Source: Archegozetes longisetosus (Eukaryota; Arthropoda; Arachnida; Sarcoptiformes; Trhypochthoniidae). From it: a stretch of 64,000 bases of DNA. Positions 12,106 to 25,138 of this stretch are shown here, piece by piece. The position numbers were made by a program, and so were the translations under genes. The DNA lies in NCBI GenBank assembly GCA_018873245.2, contig JAEMBT020000002.1:806001-870000 (forward strand), given 5' to 3'. Each line of letters opens with the position of its first letter. Positions within the stretch are counted from its first letter, which is position 1. The notes under the pieces are model-generated. The model had not been told where the DNA came from. It saw nothing but the letters and a program-made list of their open reading frames with translations, and searched no databases.

Positions 12106-13168
12106 TTTTATTTCTCACTCAATTCTGATATTAATATAAATGAATGTTTTTTAATTTTCTATCAAAACAGACACGCTTCACACTGATTTTTATTTGAGAA
12201 ATATTAACCTAATTTCGCTTTCAGAATATGGATATGAAGATTATCTTTAAATTGTAGACTTTCCTTATTATTGAATATCGAAGTATAAGAAAAAAATTTA
12301 GGTTAAGGTTAAATAACATGAAATATGAAGTATTCTTGTATACTCTTAATTTAAATGTTACAATACTTGTTAACCTCAGTCTTAATTTTAAATTTTCTAT
12401 AATCCTAATAATATTTCAAGTTCTTATGCATTAATACTACTCTAAACAGTAATAAAATCAGTATGTTTCTTTTTTATTGACATCAATTGAAATTTTTATT
12501 TTTATGTCTATCGAATTTCTTAATACTATTCAAGGCTTCAGATAAATTCTTAATTAATTATTGTAATATTTTAGATATTAATTTTCAAATGCTGCAATTC
12601 GTAACCTTCTCATTTTTACTCTACTGAGTTCTTTTGGAAGTCAAGTCTTTTGGTCTTAAGAAGGCAAAGGATTTCCGAAATTTATTGCTAGCCATCCTAT
12701 TATTAATTTTAAATGTGCTTAAGATATATTTTATCTATATTCTAATAAAAAAATATCTAATAATAATGTTGTTGATACGATTGAAACTATTAATAGAAAT
12801 GGAAAAAGACTTTATCTAAATGAATTGTTTTGCAATCAAATGATTTCTATTAATGGATAGTCTTTATTGAAGTCATTTTCATCCATCATATAGTCACGCA
12901 TACAAAAAATTAGAGAAAGCAGTTCAACTATGATATTCGATCGACTGTTCATGTTCATAAGACAACAAAAACGAACAATAAATGCGAAAAATACATTTAT
13001 TTTTCATTTGAGATCATAACATGTGTAGAAATCTATTTAAAAAATGAAATTTTAAACAATTTCGTTCACAGAATACAAGATTTCAATTGTAACACTTTTG
13101 GGGAAAATATGAACCATCCATCACATCAATAAGTTTCAAAATAACGTCAAATCAACAAATTATTGGAT
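12106..13168. other. Intergenic DNA between S1 and the single-exon receptor
   Basis: Divergent promoter interval for S1 (minus) and the receptor (plus). No core promoter motif stands out. The short plus-strand ORF at 12634-12819 is low-complexity I/L/K sequence and unsupported. Confidence 0.4.
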
Positions 13169-14413
13169 ATGAGTTCAAAAGATTGCATTGTTTCTGATTT
13201 AAATAATACCGCAAATAAACAGCGTCTGAGAATCACTGGTTCAGATATGTGTGGCATAAGTCAATATTTTGTAGCAATTATAAGAGAAAAGTTAAACTAT
13301 TCAGTAATCATAAAAAGGGTTGAATCTCGCGGAGATAATATTAATAATCAGTGGAATGGAGATATTGGAAATCTAGTTCGAAACGAGAGCGATATTGCGA
13401 TAACAGATTTTTCAGCTGCTTATGATCGTTATCTTGTAACTCAATTTTCTCCAGCCTTTGACTATTCGTATCCTGTGGCTATACTATCGGGAAGAGTGTA
13501 TGAAAATCAAAATCACAATATTTTCAGATTTATTAATTCTTTCACTCTTGAAGTTTATCTTATATTCTGTTTAACTGTCATTTTGTTGTCTATCACGCAC
13601 TCTATTTTGGCACCAAATAACTTCTGGAATGTGAGTTCATTTTTGGTATCAATTTTCGAAAATATTTTTCTTCACATTCATCCTGTTTGGAGTCAAGGTA
13701 TCGCTGAACCAAAGTTTGGGTCAATTATTCGGATAAAAAAATTTTGTTTATTTGGTTTATGGCTCATTTTATCTACTCTCATGGTTCAGAGTTTCAATTC
13801 TGATCTTCTGTCGAACATTGTGTATAACCCCTATTCAATTGCGGAATCACTACAAGATATAGTCGACAAAGTTAAATCACATGGTCTTAAGGTGAAAATT
13901 GTTGGCGCCATTAAAACGAGAGATTTCTTCAGGAATTCAAATGACTCAGTAGTGAAAATGGTTTTAAAATATTCTGAAGACTCAAATTCGATTCCTGGTG
14001 CAAACTATGTGGAAATATTGGATGGAAAATCTGTTTTTATAGCTTATAGTCATGTTTTTCGAATTTTCACTCAAACCAACAGCCATTTGCCCTTTTATAT
14101 AGGGCGTGAGATGCATTCTGGAGAAGCTCTTGTTATGCTCTATTCAAAGTATATTTCTAAGTCAATGAAGGAAATTTTGGATAAATTAATAATCACTCTC
14201 TATGAAGGCGGCTTTTATGACTTTTGGCGTAGGAAAAAACCCCTCATGCAAATTAGAAAAAAGATTTTCTATCATGAAACTGACTCAGAAAAGATAAGAT
14301 TGCAGAATCTAAAAGGCATATATATTATATTCACTATTGGACTCATAGTCTCTTGTTTGTGTTTCATTGGAGAAATATTTTACAAATATTTTCAATACAA
14401 GCTAAATTCTTGA
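13169..14413 (+). CDS. Ionotropic-receptor-like protein, single exon
   Basis: About 414 residues from ATG 13169. An in-frame TAA a few codons upstream supports this start over any extension. It has no large amino-terminal domain, as in most chemosensory IRs. Residues about 20-110 form lobe S1 with WNGDIGNLVRNESDIAI and the R-Y-L-V-x-x-F-S segment that normally carries the ligand-contacting Arg. TM1 is at about 124-148, a pore-like loop follows (FWNVSSFLVSIFENIF), and TM2 is near KKFCLFGLWLILSTLMVQSF. Lobe S2 begins YSIAESLQDIVDKV and ends LYEGGFYDFWRR, the IR hallmark. The final TM is GIYIIFTIGLIVSCLCFIGEIF. No cleavable signal peptide is seen, so either an upstream exon is missed or the protein is N-terminally truncated. 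It is more canonical than the tandem copies at 1754-8096. Polyadenylation signal AATAAA lies at about 14504. Confidence 0.85.
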   Translation: MSSKDCIVSDLNNTANKQRLRITGSDMCGISQYFVAIIREKLNYSVIIKRVESRGDNINNQWNGDIGNLVRNESDIAITDFSAAYDRYLVTQFSPAFDYSYPVAILSGRVYENQNHNIFRFINSFTLEVYLIFCLTVILLSITHSILAPNNFWNVSSFLVSIFENIFLHIHPVWSQGIAEPKFGSIIRIKKFCLFGLWLILSTLMVQSFNSDLLSNIVYNPYSIAESLQDIVDKVKSHGLKVKIVGAIKTRDFFRNSNDSVVKMVLKYSEDSNSIPGANYVEILDGKSVFIAYSHVFRIFTQTNSHLPFYIGREMHSGEALVMLYSKYISKSMKEILDKLIITLYEGGFYDFWRRKKPLMQIRKKIFYHETDSEKIRLQNLKGIYIIFTIGLIVSCLCFIGEIFYKYFQYKLNS

Positions 14414-14776
14414 AGTTGCATTCAACAAAATTTTCTCAAATGTTAAGTTTTACTAAACTTTTATTTAAAAATTTCATGAAAACATTATGGATATTCGATA
14501 ATCAATAAAAAATATTTTTATTTTTGTTACTAGCCTGCAACACTATCATTCTCAAAGTACAGTATTAATAATTTCATAAATTGGAATAAGTCAAAATGTT
14601 CTTTATTAATTGTAGAATATTTTTTATTATAATATTGGCTAGAATTAGGTATGATAAATGTTCAATGAAAAAGGAGTTGATCGTTTACTGTAGCTTTTAT
14701 GATAAGGAACAGATTCTGGGAATAAACGTTTAGAAATTGTTCGCAATTGAGTCAAGTAAAAAATCGTTATAAAGAT
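14414..14776. other. 3' flank of the single-exon receptor
   Basis: Contains an AATAAA about 90 bases after the stop codon. Nothing else was recognised before the fold-back element. Confidence 0.4.
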
Positions 14777-15333
14777 CTAACTCGGGATTGGCATTTGCTG
14801 TAAATTTTCTTTAAAAACAAAATATGCCTTAAATGATAGGTAATTATTAAAGATTTTAAGTTTTCGGTGTGATTTGGGCTGAAATGCATTTTTTGAAATT
14901 TTATAATTAATTCAAGTTTAGGTTTCCCTCTGAAGTAGAGCAATAAACATTGTAGTATTTGAGTATTTCAGTTAATTTATTACGATATTTTTGATGAGCA
15001 ATTTTATAAAATTAATTAATAATATTAATTTGGTTTAGCATTTTATAATAAATTATTCTAAAAAGTGGTTTATAACCATTTGAACATTAATAGATTTTGA
15101 AAGATTTTGATCAATGCGTAAAAAATTTTGAGCCGAACCGAGTTCTAATTATAGCAAACTCACAACTTGAGAAGGAAATCAGAGGCAAACTTAAACTTGA
15201 ATAAATTATAAAATTTCAAAAAATGCATTTCAGCCCAAATCACACCGAAAACTTAAAATCTTTAATAATTACCTATCATTTAAGGCATATTGTTTTTTAA
15301 AAAAATTCACAGCAAATGCCATTCCGAGTAAGT
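14777..15333. mobile_element. Fold-back MITE, ~555 bp
   Basis: Terminal inverted repeats of about 150 bp. The left end reads actcgggattggcatttgct, and the right end is its near reverse complement (agcaaatgccattccgagt). Inside both arms lies gtgtgatttgggctgaaatg / catttcagcccaaatcacac. The centre is AT-rich with no ORF. The target duplication could not be fixed. Confidence 0.75.
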
Positions 15334-16767
15334 TCTATGACAAGCAACCAATAGATACTTTAACATTGACTTTCATTAACTTTATCATCTACTAACAATT
15401 TTACAAAAACGTTTAAAAATTAGATCATTTTAAAAAATGAACACACGCCACTCAAAACGAATTTTAATATTTTTCTTAAGTATTTTAATTACTAAGAAAT
15501 AGTTATCATAGATGAAGTTATCCAAGCGGTGGATATAAATTAACTATGACATTAGTGAAACTGTTTTTATTAATTCTATTACAATTAAAGATAGATGTTA
15601 AATTTTTTGCTTCTTTTGAAATAAACTTTGCTTTTTCAAATTATCATCGATTTTGATTTTACCTAAATCTGAATAATAATTATTAGGTTTATGAGCCGTT
15701 AAATCAGCCTTAAAATCATTTGAGGCATAGCTTTTTATATTCTTGTGTGAATAGCATCGATGCGTAAGTAAAAGCTAAAACTTTAGGTCTTAAATTGTTA
15801 GCAAAAGTTCAGGTTTAAACTCGTCTTAAGCAAATTTTAGTTGATATTTTTGAGTAACAAAGTTACCTCATCTCAACAGACCCTTTAGAATACGAATAAA
15901 ATTTAATATGAAAATTTATTATGATATTGATTCTTGGAAAAAATTGTCTAAAGATTGAGCCCATTTAAAAAATAGAACCAAAATTTCTTCAGTTTTTGAA
16001 TCTCTTGCCACTTGAGCGTAACCTTTCACTCGACATGTTGATAATTTTTTTACAATTACTGACAAAATATTAATATTTCTTTTCACGATTTAACCAAGAC
16101 TTCGGTCTCAGTCAAAGTAAGCGTGTCCAGTAATTACTAATGGTATTTTGATCTGCAAATTTAAACTTTGAAGAAATATCCATAAGTAATACTGTATAAC
16201 AACATTTATTCTATTTTGCTCAACAGTTATTAGCTCTAGATGAATGTTTATAGCTGAATTTTTAAAAATTCATGAGACTACCAAATTAAGATTTTTATAT
16301 ATCACGTCCGCCTTACCTACAATTTAATTAATTTAATTATTATTGTTACTACGCGTAATACCGAAAACATGAAAATTTCAAGGGGATTTAGAATAGATTA
16401 TTACAATTTTTAACTAAAAGTTAACGAATTTTTAAGATTGAGCAAAATCGAAAGAGTACTGAGCTTGCCCGTATAATCACAAAGATTTTAATTTGATTAC
16501 AAAACTGATTAAATTCTGAGGTGGGTTTACTTTTTTGTTGATTGCAATAATTCCGTGGATACTGTGATAAATATCCACGGCACATTTCTGTGGAAATTTT
16601 TGTCCTTGATATAATATGAATCAAGTAGATAAGCCCTTCATCAATGAGTTTATAATCTAAGATTAGAGATATATCGAGCTGGAAAAACTCAAATATTGAA
16701 ATATTCTTCTTAGAATAAAAGTTATTATTTCGTTAACATTGCTTTCGAACTTAGACTTGAATGCGGC
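15334..16767. other. AT-rich intergenic DNA, no gene seen
   Basis: No exon with paralogue or motif support. The 67-codon minus-strand ORF at 16421-16624 has no recognisable feature. Confidence 0.4.
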
Positions 16768-17424
16768 ATATGAAGCATCGACTGCAAGAAGAGCCTCTTC
16801 TCTATGAAACATGTGAAATGTATGAAAAGGGCTTAACTGTTAGGGCGCTAGTATTTATATTGAATTTAGAGCCTTAGTCATTCAAATTTACTAATTCAGT
16901 GTAATATTTTTGAATTTGAGCCTTACGTTCGAGATTATGAGTATTGAAGACTACTTTTAAATTGATAGACATTCAGATTGCCAATAGTTTAGAACGAATC
17001 CAACTTTTGATGTAACTATCAAGCTCTTAGCTTAACTTGAATACAGTTTTAAATGAATGAGGGTTTGCACCAGTAATCATTTGTATAGTATTTAGATTAT
17101 TTATATATTATTTTTGTTCCTATACTATTAAACTTGCCGAGGACTTATATCTATATTATTTTGCCATTAGTTAAGAGTTCAATAGGTTACATCAAAAGTT
17201 GGATTCGTTTTAAACTATTGGCAATCTGAATTACCTATCAATTTAAAAGTAGTCTTCAATACTATAATCTCGAACGTAAGGCTCAAATTCAAAAATATTA
17301 CACTGAATTAGTAAATTTGAAGGACTAAGGCTCTAAATTCAATATAAATACTAGCGCCCTAACAGTTAAGCCCTTTTCATATATACTGATAGAGAAGAGG
17401 TTCTTGCAGTCATTGCTTCATATA
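16768..17424. mobile_element. Fold-back MITE, ~657 bp
   Basis: Long inverted arms of about 260 bp. Left features gggcttaactgttagggcgc and ttggattcg appear reversed on the right as gcgccctaacagttaagccc and cgaatccaa. The ends are near catatgaagca and tgcttcatata. It has a short AT-rich loop near 17040-17165 and no coding capacity. Confidence 0.78.
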
Positions 17425-19548
17425 GTGATTAATAGATGAAAACAACTGAGAATAATCTTTGACAATATAACATGTATAAAGAATTTCAGATCATATTATC
17501 TTGATCTGAAATTGAACTAGTATTTTAAGTTTGGAAAAAAATTTATAAAGTTTAATGTCATAATCGTTTGTATTATACGTTACATTATATTTTCGATTGG
17601 TTTATATTGTTCGAACAATCATAAATATCAAATTTTTCCACTTTTAATCTTAATGATACATGATATTTCTATATAATTGATAAAATCAATTTTAATTTTG
17701 AGTTCATTTATGACTTAAAACCCGCCTTAAAAAATTCGATTCAAATGAATTTCAGAAATTTTTGTACAACAAGTCGACTAATCATTTTAATTGCATTGAT
17801 TTTTGTATTAAGTTAGATTATGACTTTTCGTCTCAATGACTTTATTTGCAAATTGATTCCGACTTTATGAATGTTCTTAAATGGAGAACTCATTTAATTT
17901 TCTTGCATAACATTTTCCTTATCTCATGTAAAATCGATATCTTATTAATGTTTGGTCTGTTTCTTGATTCATTTTACGGACAATATGCTGAATGAAATTT
18001 CATTTATTGAAAGTTATCCATGAAAGCAAATTATTTGATTGCATAATAATTCTCTCACTAAAAGTTTCATGCTATCTATTTTTCTAATCATTAAGTCCGA
18101 AATCCTTATTATTGAAAACTAAGAAAAAATAAATTTCCGATTCAAACTAATTCTCATTAAATATTATTTGTTAAAAAATTTTTAATGTTATTGTTAACGG
18201 TAGAAACATGTTTCATTTATTAAGTCACAATATAACCAATAATATTAGATTGCATAACATCTTATATATTTTTCAAAAGTTATTTGTTTAAACTTGAAAT
18301 AGTTTATCAACCCACCAATCGATTTGTGTTTTTGTAATTAATATTCATGATATTTAAATCTTGAAAACTACGTATATTATTCAAAATAAATTTTCCAAAT
18401 AAAAACAGTTTTTAAATTGTGAACAATTATGAAGCTATTTCCCCATTCATTGTGTGCAACATTTCAAAATGAAATGCTTCAGAATTCACAAAATTTATAT
18501 AAGTTATAACAACATAGAAGACACTCGATAAAAATAATATTGCTCTTATAAGATCCTTTAATTCTATATAACATAATAATTCACTAAATTTGGATTGTTT
18601 TTAACCGATGAACGCCAATGACCATAAGGTTGAAGTTTTCCCATAATCTCAGAACGGACAAGAAGTGCACTCTCTATTCCAACAAAACACTGAACAAAAT
18701 ACAAAGAAGCATTTCATTCTTGATTAAGAATTGAATTTGAAAAGCGCTTAAAACTAACATTTTGTGAATTTTTAACCCAAAATATGATATTCCACAGACT
18801 ATACACAAGCTAGGAAAATACTTAGTTTGAGCAGTACATTCAGATTATTAAATAATAATTTAATGTATCGCCTATTCATTGTATTTGCTGATAGAACGAG
18901 TTAACGATTTGCAATATCGATTAAGCTATTTGTTTTATTATTTATGTGGTACTTATTTCTATAACAAGCAAAGCTTTCATATCTCACAGAATTAAATGCT
19001 CTTTAGGCTTAATTGATCTCAGCAATTGAAAAGCATCTGTTCCATCAAAATTCACTTTCACTGCTGACTAGACCTTCAATGTTCATTATGACTGATTTTA
19101 CATTGAAATAGGTATTAACTAGTTGTTCAGAAAACCCTTTCTATAATAACTTACTGTGCTAAGTATTAATCAGTTGACTAATAGAATGAGTAGAACCAGT
19201 TTTCAATTGATATTAATTTCTGTTTTCCAAAAGTTTGTATTCATTCGATAACTGGCCTACTAATAGACTGATTATGTCTAAAATGCTCAAGATTATTTTA
19301 GTTTTCAATTTATTCAATCTCTTCAATAAGAAGAAAAGCAATAGAATTAAGAGCAATAGGCAAAACCAGGCCTTGATTTTCACCGTAAATATAAATGAGT
19401 AGGGATCAAGTATTAAAAGAGTTTTGAGCGAACTAATTAGAAAAACTATTCGTACTCAAAAAGATGCTAAAAAACAAAAGTGAGTTATCCTTCATAAGTC
19501 TCAAAGTGGTCATTAACTCACCTAAGAAGATTCGGTCAGTATATACTA
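17425..19548. other. AT-rich intergenic DNA, no gene seen
   Basis: About 2.1 kb with no supported exon, tRNA-like or transposon-end signal. Composition is similar to other spacers here. Confidence 0.4.
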
Positions 19549-20147
19549 TGTTATGCAGATATAAATTCTCCGATTTTAAATCAGTTTTTCATTCTTTTAA
19601 TATAGTTTGTCAAACAGTTATCTTTAAAATGCTTTATATTTTATGTAATGCTTTACTAACGCTTTCAAGGTTATCATTGTATTAACGTTTGCTATGAAAT
19701 GCGGTGAATATTTTAAAAGAATAACAATTCAGATCTATTTTGTTTATATAAGATATGTTAAAAAAACTGGTAAAGAGGGTCAGTCTTTGGGTGGAGGCCT
19801 CGAGGAGAGGACCTCATTATGCCTCTAAGTGAATGTGGAAAAGTGTTAGAAAAAAGTAAAAATCTTTTAATACGTGAAAACCTTTAAATATGTTTGTGGC
19901 ATTTTTGTGTATCAATCAAATAATGAAATCACGTCTAAATCCTATGTTATATTTCTTTATCTATTTGTTATTAAATATTATTTTAAATACTTATAATTTT
20001 TAAAGAAAATAAAAGATTGCAATCAAACAAAGTATAATATTACTAATATTTTAATAGAATATTTATTTCAGAATTCTGGATAAATAGTTAAATTTAGTCC
20101 CCAGTTATGCGTATAGGTTTATGAGCTCGAACCTGGACGGCATAACA
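19549..20147. mobile_element. Solo LTR copy 1 (599 bp)
   Basis: Begins TGTTATGC and ends GCATAACA, a perfect 8-bp terminal inverted repeat with the TG...CA ends of retroviral-type LTRs. It is flanked on both sides by the 4-bp direct repeat ACTA, which fits a Ty3/gypsy-type target duplication. A GC-richer hairpin-prone block (tggaggcctcgaggagagga at about 19792) stands out in it and in copy 2. No internal region adjoins it, so it is a solo LTR left by recombination. Confidence 0.78.
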
Positions 20148-22466
20148 ACTATGAACTACTATATGATCGTAATAAATGAGCCCTTCATTTTTAAAGAATA
20201 AATAGTAGAAGAGTAAGCATTTATCATGCTAAGAATAAGAGATTTTTAATTAATTGTTCGAAAAATTCACTTTCCTTTAAGGAAATAAATAAGTTTGAAA
20301 CTCATTTCACGAGCATCGCTCTAGAGTTTAGACCTATAAATGACATTTAATAAGAACGAACAGGTCAAATATTAAGGTATCTATAGTTGGAAATTATTGT
20401 AACTAACCTAATTATCCTATAAACCAATTACTAACACTATAAACTAATACTCCGAGAAATATATTTTAATAATACTGAGATTAAACTTAATATTTAGATT
20501 AGTATTAGTGTAATGGTAGTATTGGTAATCACCATATTTTCAATCAGTGTTAAATCTCTCGAACAATTTAAAATCTTATCCATTTCGAAACTTATTGCAT
20601 GGAAAAAAAATTTAATAAAATAGTTTAGTCCATTCATTTTTTCATTATGACATCAATTATTTTGGTACACAAAATTGATATTCTTATGAAATATTTCATT
20701 AAATACAGTAAAATGCGAGCTAAGCGACGGTAATTGGTAGCGTTGCAAATCGTTTTATTTGTGTACAGTTTAGATAACAAGGAATCACATTCTGCACACG
20801 ATTCTTTACTATGTGGAAGTTGTTTAAAAAAAACTTGAATTCAGATCAAAACCTGTGACCATATATTTTTGTATTAGGTTAAGTTAGTTGGGTTAGGTTA
20901 GGAGAGTAGACTAGGCAAAAGTGATTATTGTTACTCTCACAACTGAAACATATGTCTCCCTAATACTTAAACCACAAGTACATATAGCGAACTGCAACGC
21001 GAACAATTACACTAGGCTACTATCATTGTATCCATCAATTAGTGGTCGCTCAAGACAAATGGTTGCACTACTTAGATGCTTATACGTTAAAAACTTGCCG
21101 CAGCGTATATATAAATGGTTGGCCGTAACTTGAAATAGTCTCAAATGATCGCTTCCTCAGATTTTGCTTTACAGATGTTATTTCAACATTTTCGATCTTC
21201 AAGAGAATAACAAAGTTTTTGTCACAAAATAATGGATATTTTCTTTAGAAATATCAAAATAGAATTCACATTTATTTCATTTATATTAAAATTGATAGTG
21301 GCTTAGCTCATGAAAATAACATTATCTTTTTACGCAAAATCATATAGAATAGGTATTCCGCTAACTCTTATTACTTTGAGTAATATTAACAAACATTCAT
21401 AAATTCAGTTTGAAATAGACCTGTTTGTTGAGACATTCAATACAAAGTTAATGGATAAAAAGGATTTAAATTGTCCATAAGCTCAGGCTGAACCTAGGCT
21501 TCAGAATCAGGCTCAGCCTATTGAGTCCGAAGAGTCCGTACATAAAATTTGACTTAATTTCATAGTAACTTAGTATTTTGGATTAATTCAGTATTTTATT
21601 ACACGTTCTAAAACAAAGCTCTAAAATAAACAAATAAATAATAATTACTAAAGGAGCCAATTGTCAGATGATTCAACAAGAAGTATTATGTGTTTAAATT
21701 CAATTTACAATAATTTAGATTCAATTGTCTTCTATACTTCATTTCATTTTTTACTTTAATTTTGATTATCACTCAATTTGATATCGAAACTGTAGCTTTT
21801 ATATTCTTTTTGTTCACCTTTGAATATTAATTATATTTGCATTGTTCTTTGTATTGTATTCATATATCAGAAAAACTTTTGAAAAGTTTTGGTATATAAT
21901 TGCCCAATTTGGAAGCTTACACTCAGGCTCAGTCTACGGCCCTGAGTTTTCGAACATATTGGTCAACATTAATGATTCAATATAAATCTTATATAGAAAC
22001 AAACGATTGATTGCATGCCAATTTCTCCGAAATATAAAATTTTGTTTTGTTTTATCATTATACCTAGATTTCAAACTATTATAACAAATAGGAAACGAAA
22101 AATCTACTTCATTTGTTTAGCACTTAAATAAACACCAAGAACTAGATAATAAAATGCTTCTGTTAATTCTACTTAATCAAATAAGAAATTTTTTGATTAA
22201 ACTTATATGTTGTTGCTCTCATAATTTTTCGAAATAGATGACTTATTCTAATGAAAGTGGCTTACTTATCTAATAGATAATTGAAGCCATTCGTTGTGAA
22301 AGCAATAGTTGTTTAATAGTTCATTTTATATTTCTATCAAACTCGATGCTTGGTTTAATTTGAATGAAAGCAACATCAATTAAATCTAGACTAATGTTTG
22401 ACAACCTCATTTATATTTAGAGTATATTTTTAAAATAATTGTCATGTTTACTGAGACTCAAACTTA
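20148..22466. other. AT-rich DNA between two solo LTRs
   Basis: No gag, protease, reverse transcriptase or integrase coding sequence is seen, which argues against the flanking LTRs being the ends of one element. GGCTCA-related short repeats occur near 21480-21530 and 21915-21945, related to the hexamer array at 63639. The 70-codon ORF at 20921 is unsupported. Confidence 0.45.
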
Positions 22467-23059
22467 GGTAGATATAAATTCTCTGATTTTAAATCAGTTT
22501 TTCATTCTTTTAAAATAGTTTGTCAAACAGTTATCTTAAAAATGCTTTGTATTTTATGTAATGCTTACTAACGCTTTCAGAGTTATCATTGTATTTACGT
22601 TTGCTATGAAATGCAGTCACTGTGAATATTTTCAAAGAATAACAATTCAGATCTATTTTGGTTATGTTAAAAAAAATTGTAAAGAGAGTCAGTCTTTGGG
22701 TGGAGGTCTCGAGGAGAGGACCTCATTATGCCTCTGAGTGAAAGTGGAAAAGTGTTAGAAAGAAGAAAAAATCTTATTAAAAAAAATATGTGAAAACCTT
22801 TAAATATGTTTATATGTTTATGTATCAATCAAATAATGAAATCCCGTCTAAATCTTATGCTATATTCTTTTATATTTTTTTTATTAAATATTATTTTAAA
22901 TACTTATAATTTTTAAAGAAAATAAAAATTGTAATCAAACAAAGTCTAATATTACTAAGATTTTAATAGAATATTTATTTCAGAATTCTGGATAAATAAT
23001 TAATTTTAGTCCCCAGTTATGCGTTTAGGTTTATGAGCTCGAACCAGAACGGCATAACA
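22467..23059. mobile_element. Solo LTR copy 2 (~593 bp)
   Basis: Direct repeat of the element at 19549-20147, colinear over its whole length with small indels, ending in the same GGCATAACA. The first few bases are altered (TGTTATGC is reduced to GGT). CTTA sits immediately on both sides, a target duplication different from copy 1. The two copies are therefore separate insertions of one family, both reduced to single LTRs. Confidence 0.72.
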
Positions 23060-24570
23060 CTTATAACACAAGTTTTATTACTGAAAATATCATTTAATGA
23101 TCAAGTCAACTATTGATAAAGAAAATCTAAGAAAAAATAATTAATGTAAATGAAAAGCTAGAAGAATTTCGAAGAAATTTCAATATTTGATATTGAAAAC
23201 TTCAATTTCTCGCTTTCATGCTAACCATCAAGTTCTTAGGTGTGGCCAAAATGTTTCCATCAAAATAATCGATCTGTTATTTAAAATAAATTATTTAAAG
23301 ATTGATAGATATTAAAAAAAAACAGTTAAAGATAACCTTAAAACCAGGGGCGAGTTCGAACTCAAAATTATTAATAAGTTTAGCGATGCACATTCGCATT
23401 TCATTTAAGGCAAATCTCATTCCTATACAAAGTCTCGGTCCACCACCGAATGGGATATAAGCATAAGGATGATGTTGGGCTTCATCTGATCCTTTATAAA
23501 TCTTTCGGGTTTGAAGACTTCAGGTTCTGGAAAAAATTCTGGATCTCTGTGTAGAGCATAAGGAAGCATTTCTACTGAAGTTCCAGCCGGTATTGTTATG
23601 CCTTTTGTTAATCAAATAATAAGTGATAGATGTTCAAAAAAAAAATTGAACTCAATGGTAAAAAGTAATTATTACCTGTATTTCCAAGTTTGTAATCCTT
23701 AACACATTCTCGTTGAATACGAGTCAAAGAAGGAGCGAGTCTTAGAGTTTCTTTGATAACTCCATTCAAATAATCCAATTTGTTAAGTATTTCATAACTG
23801 AAGTTATTTATAGTTTGTAATTCTTCGTATAGTTTTTGTTGACATTCTTTGTTTTGGATAAATAATAAATGGAATGAGATATCGCAGCACTCGTTGTGTC
23901 GTAACCAGCGATGAAAAATAGCATTCCCTGTGCTGTAATTTCATCAGAACTTAATGTATGTTTAGGTTTGTTTGAATCGTTTGCATTAACTGAAACATCA
24001 CTGATATTACTCTCTTCCACCTTAAAGCTCTCGTCATCACTTGTTGGGTCTATATCCATATCTTTATCACTTCTCTCTGTGTCAATCATTAACTGTAAAA
24101 AATCTGATCTTTTCTTATCTATAATAATGAAAATTGAAGTTAATTCTAGATAATTTTCAAAAATAATTTTTGAAAAGTTTACTTTTTCCTTGATTTCCGG
24201 ATGATTTTTTTCTTTCCTCAATTATTTTATTAGTCAATGTATCGAAGTAGTTAGCAGCTTTCGCGTCAAAAGGCTCGAGCTTTAGGTATTTAGCAAGTGG
24301 GGGAGCGAACACTGAGAGAAGCAATGCCAAACTCGCGTTTACGTTTAAGACCTTCTTTGCATTTACGACAATTGGGTGACCTGGATTGTCAATTGAATCG
24401 ATATTTATGCCATAAGCACAGGCAGAAATCACATCCATGGCAAAGGCTCCAACATACTCTCTTATATTGAAAGGTTCTCCTAAAAAATATTATAATTAAT
24501 TAAGCTGAAAAGTGAGTGAAAATTTTATTTGGAATTAAAAATATCATGTCAAATTTAGATAGCTCCAATT

Positions 24571-25138
24571 GGTTGCTTACAATAGGGTCTTGAAACCGAT
24601 TGGTGGAAATATCAGTTAAAATCGTTTGAGACTCCAAGATCAATGTATTTTAAATACCAAAATCGAAAAATTAACTGCTACTGGGACTATGATCATAATT
24701 AAATTAACGATTAATTAGCTAATTAGTTTTGAAGCAATGCAAACTTTTCTGAAAGTTTAGAACAAAGTAAACAGACGCGTTAATAAAATAGAGTTCTGTA
24801 CATATTCGTAAACTTATTACAAAGCTTACGAACTAACTAAACTTAAATTAGATAAGTAAATGAGTTCTTCAATTTTTTAATGTTACAACTTTGTAATAAA
24901 GTTTGCGAATCCGTACAGAACTCTATCTTAATAACGCTTCTGTTCACTTTGCTCTAAACTTTTAAAAACGTTTACATTACTTCATAATTAATTAACTCGT
25001 TAATTTAATTATCATCGCAGTCCCAGTGGTGAATAGTTTGCCGATTTTGGTATTTAAAATACGTTGATCTTGGACTTTCAAACAATTTTAACTGGTATTT
25101 CCACCAATCGGTTTCAAGACTTCATTGTTAGCACAACC
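24571..25138. mobile_element. Fold-back MITE in intron 2 of P450 copy A
   Basis: The inverted arms start ggttgcttacaat (left) and end attgttagcacaacc (right). They share gtcttgaaaccgattggtgg / ccaccaatcggtttcaagac and atagagttctgtac / gtacagaactctat further in. About 568 bp, no ORF. It lies wholly within the intron and does not touch either splice site. Confidence 0.75.

Noticed and set aside
12634..12819. Plus-strand 61-codon ORF rich in Ile/Leu/Lys
   Set aside because: Low-complexity AT-driven composition, no conserved motif or splice context.
20880..20905. Telomere-like ggttaggttagg (also taacctaacc near 45500 and 51480)
   Set aside because: Only two or three units each. Short TTAGG-like runs are common in AT-rich DNA and do not mark a telomere.
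19549..23059. A single full-length LTR retrotransposon
   Set aside because: The two LTRs have different target duplications and no gag-pol sequence lies between them.
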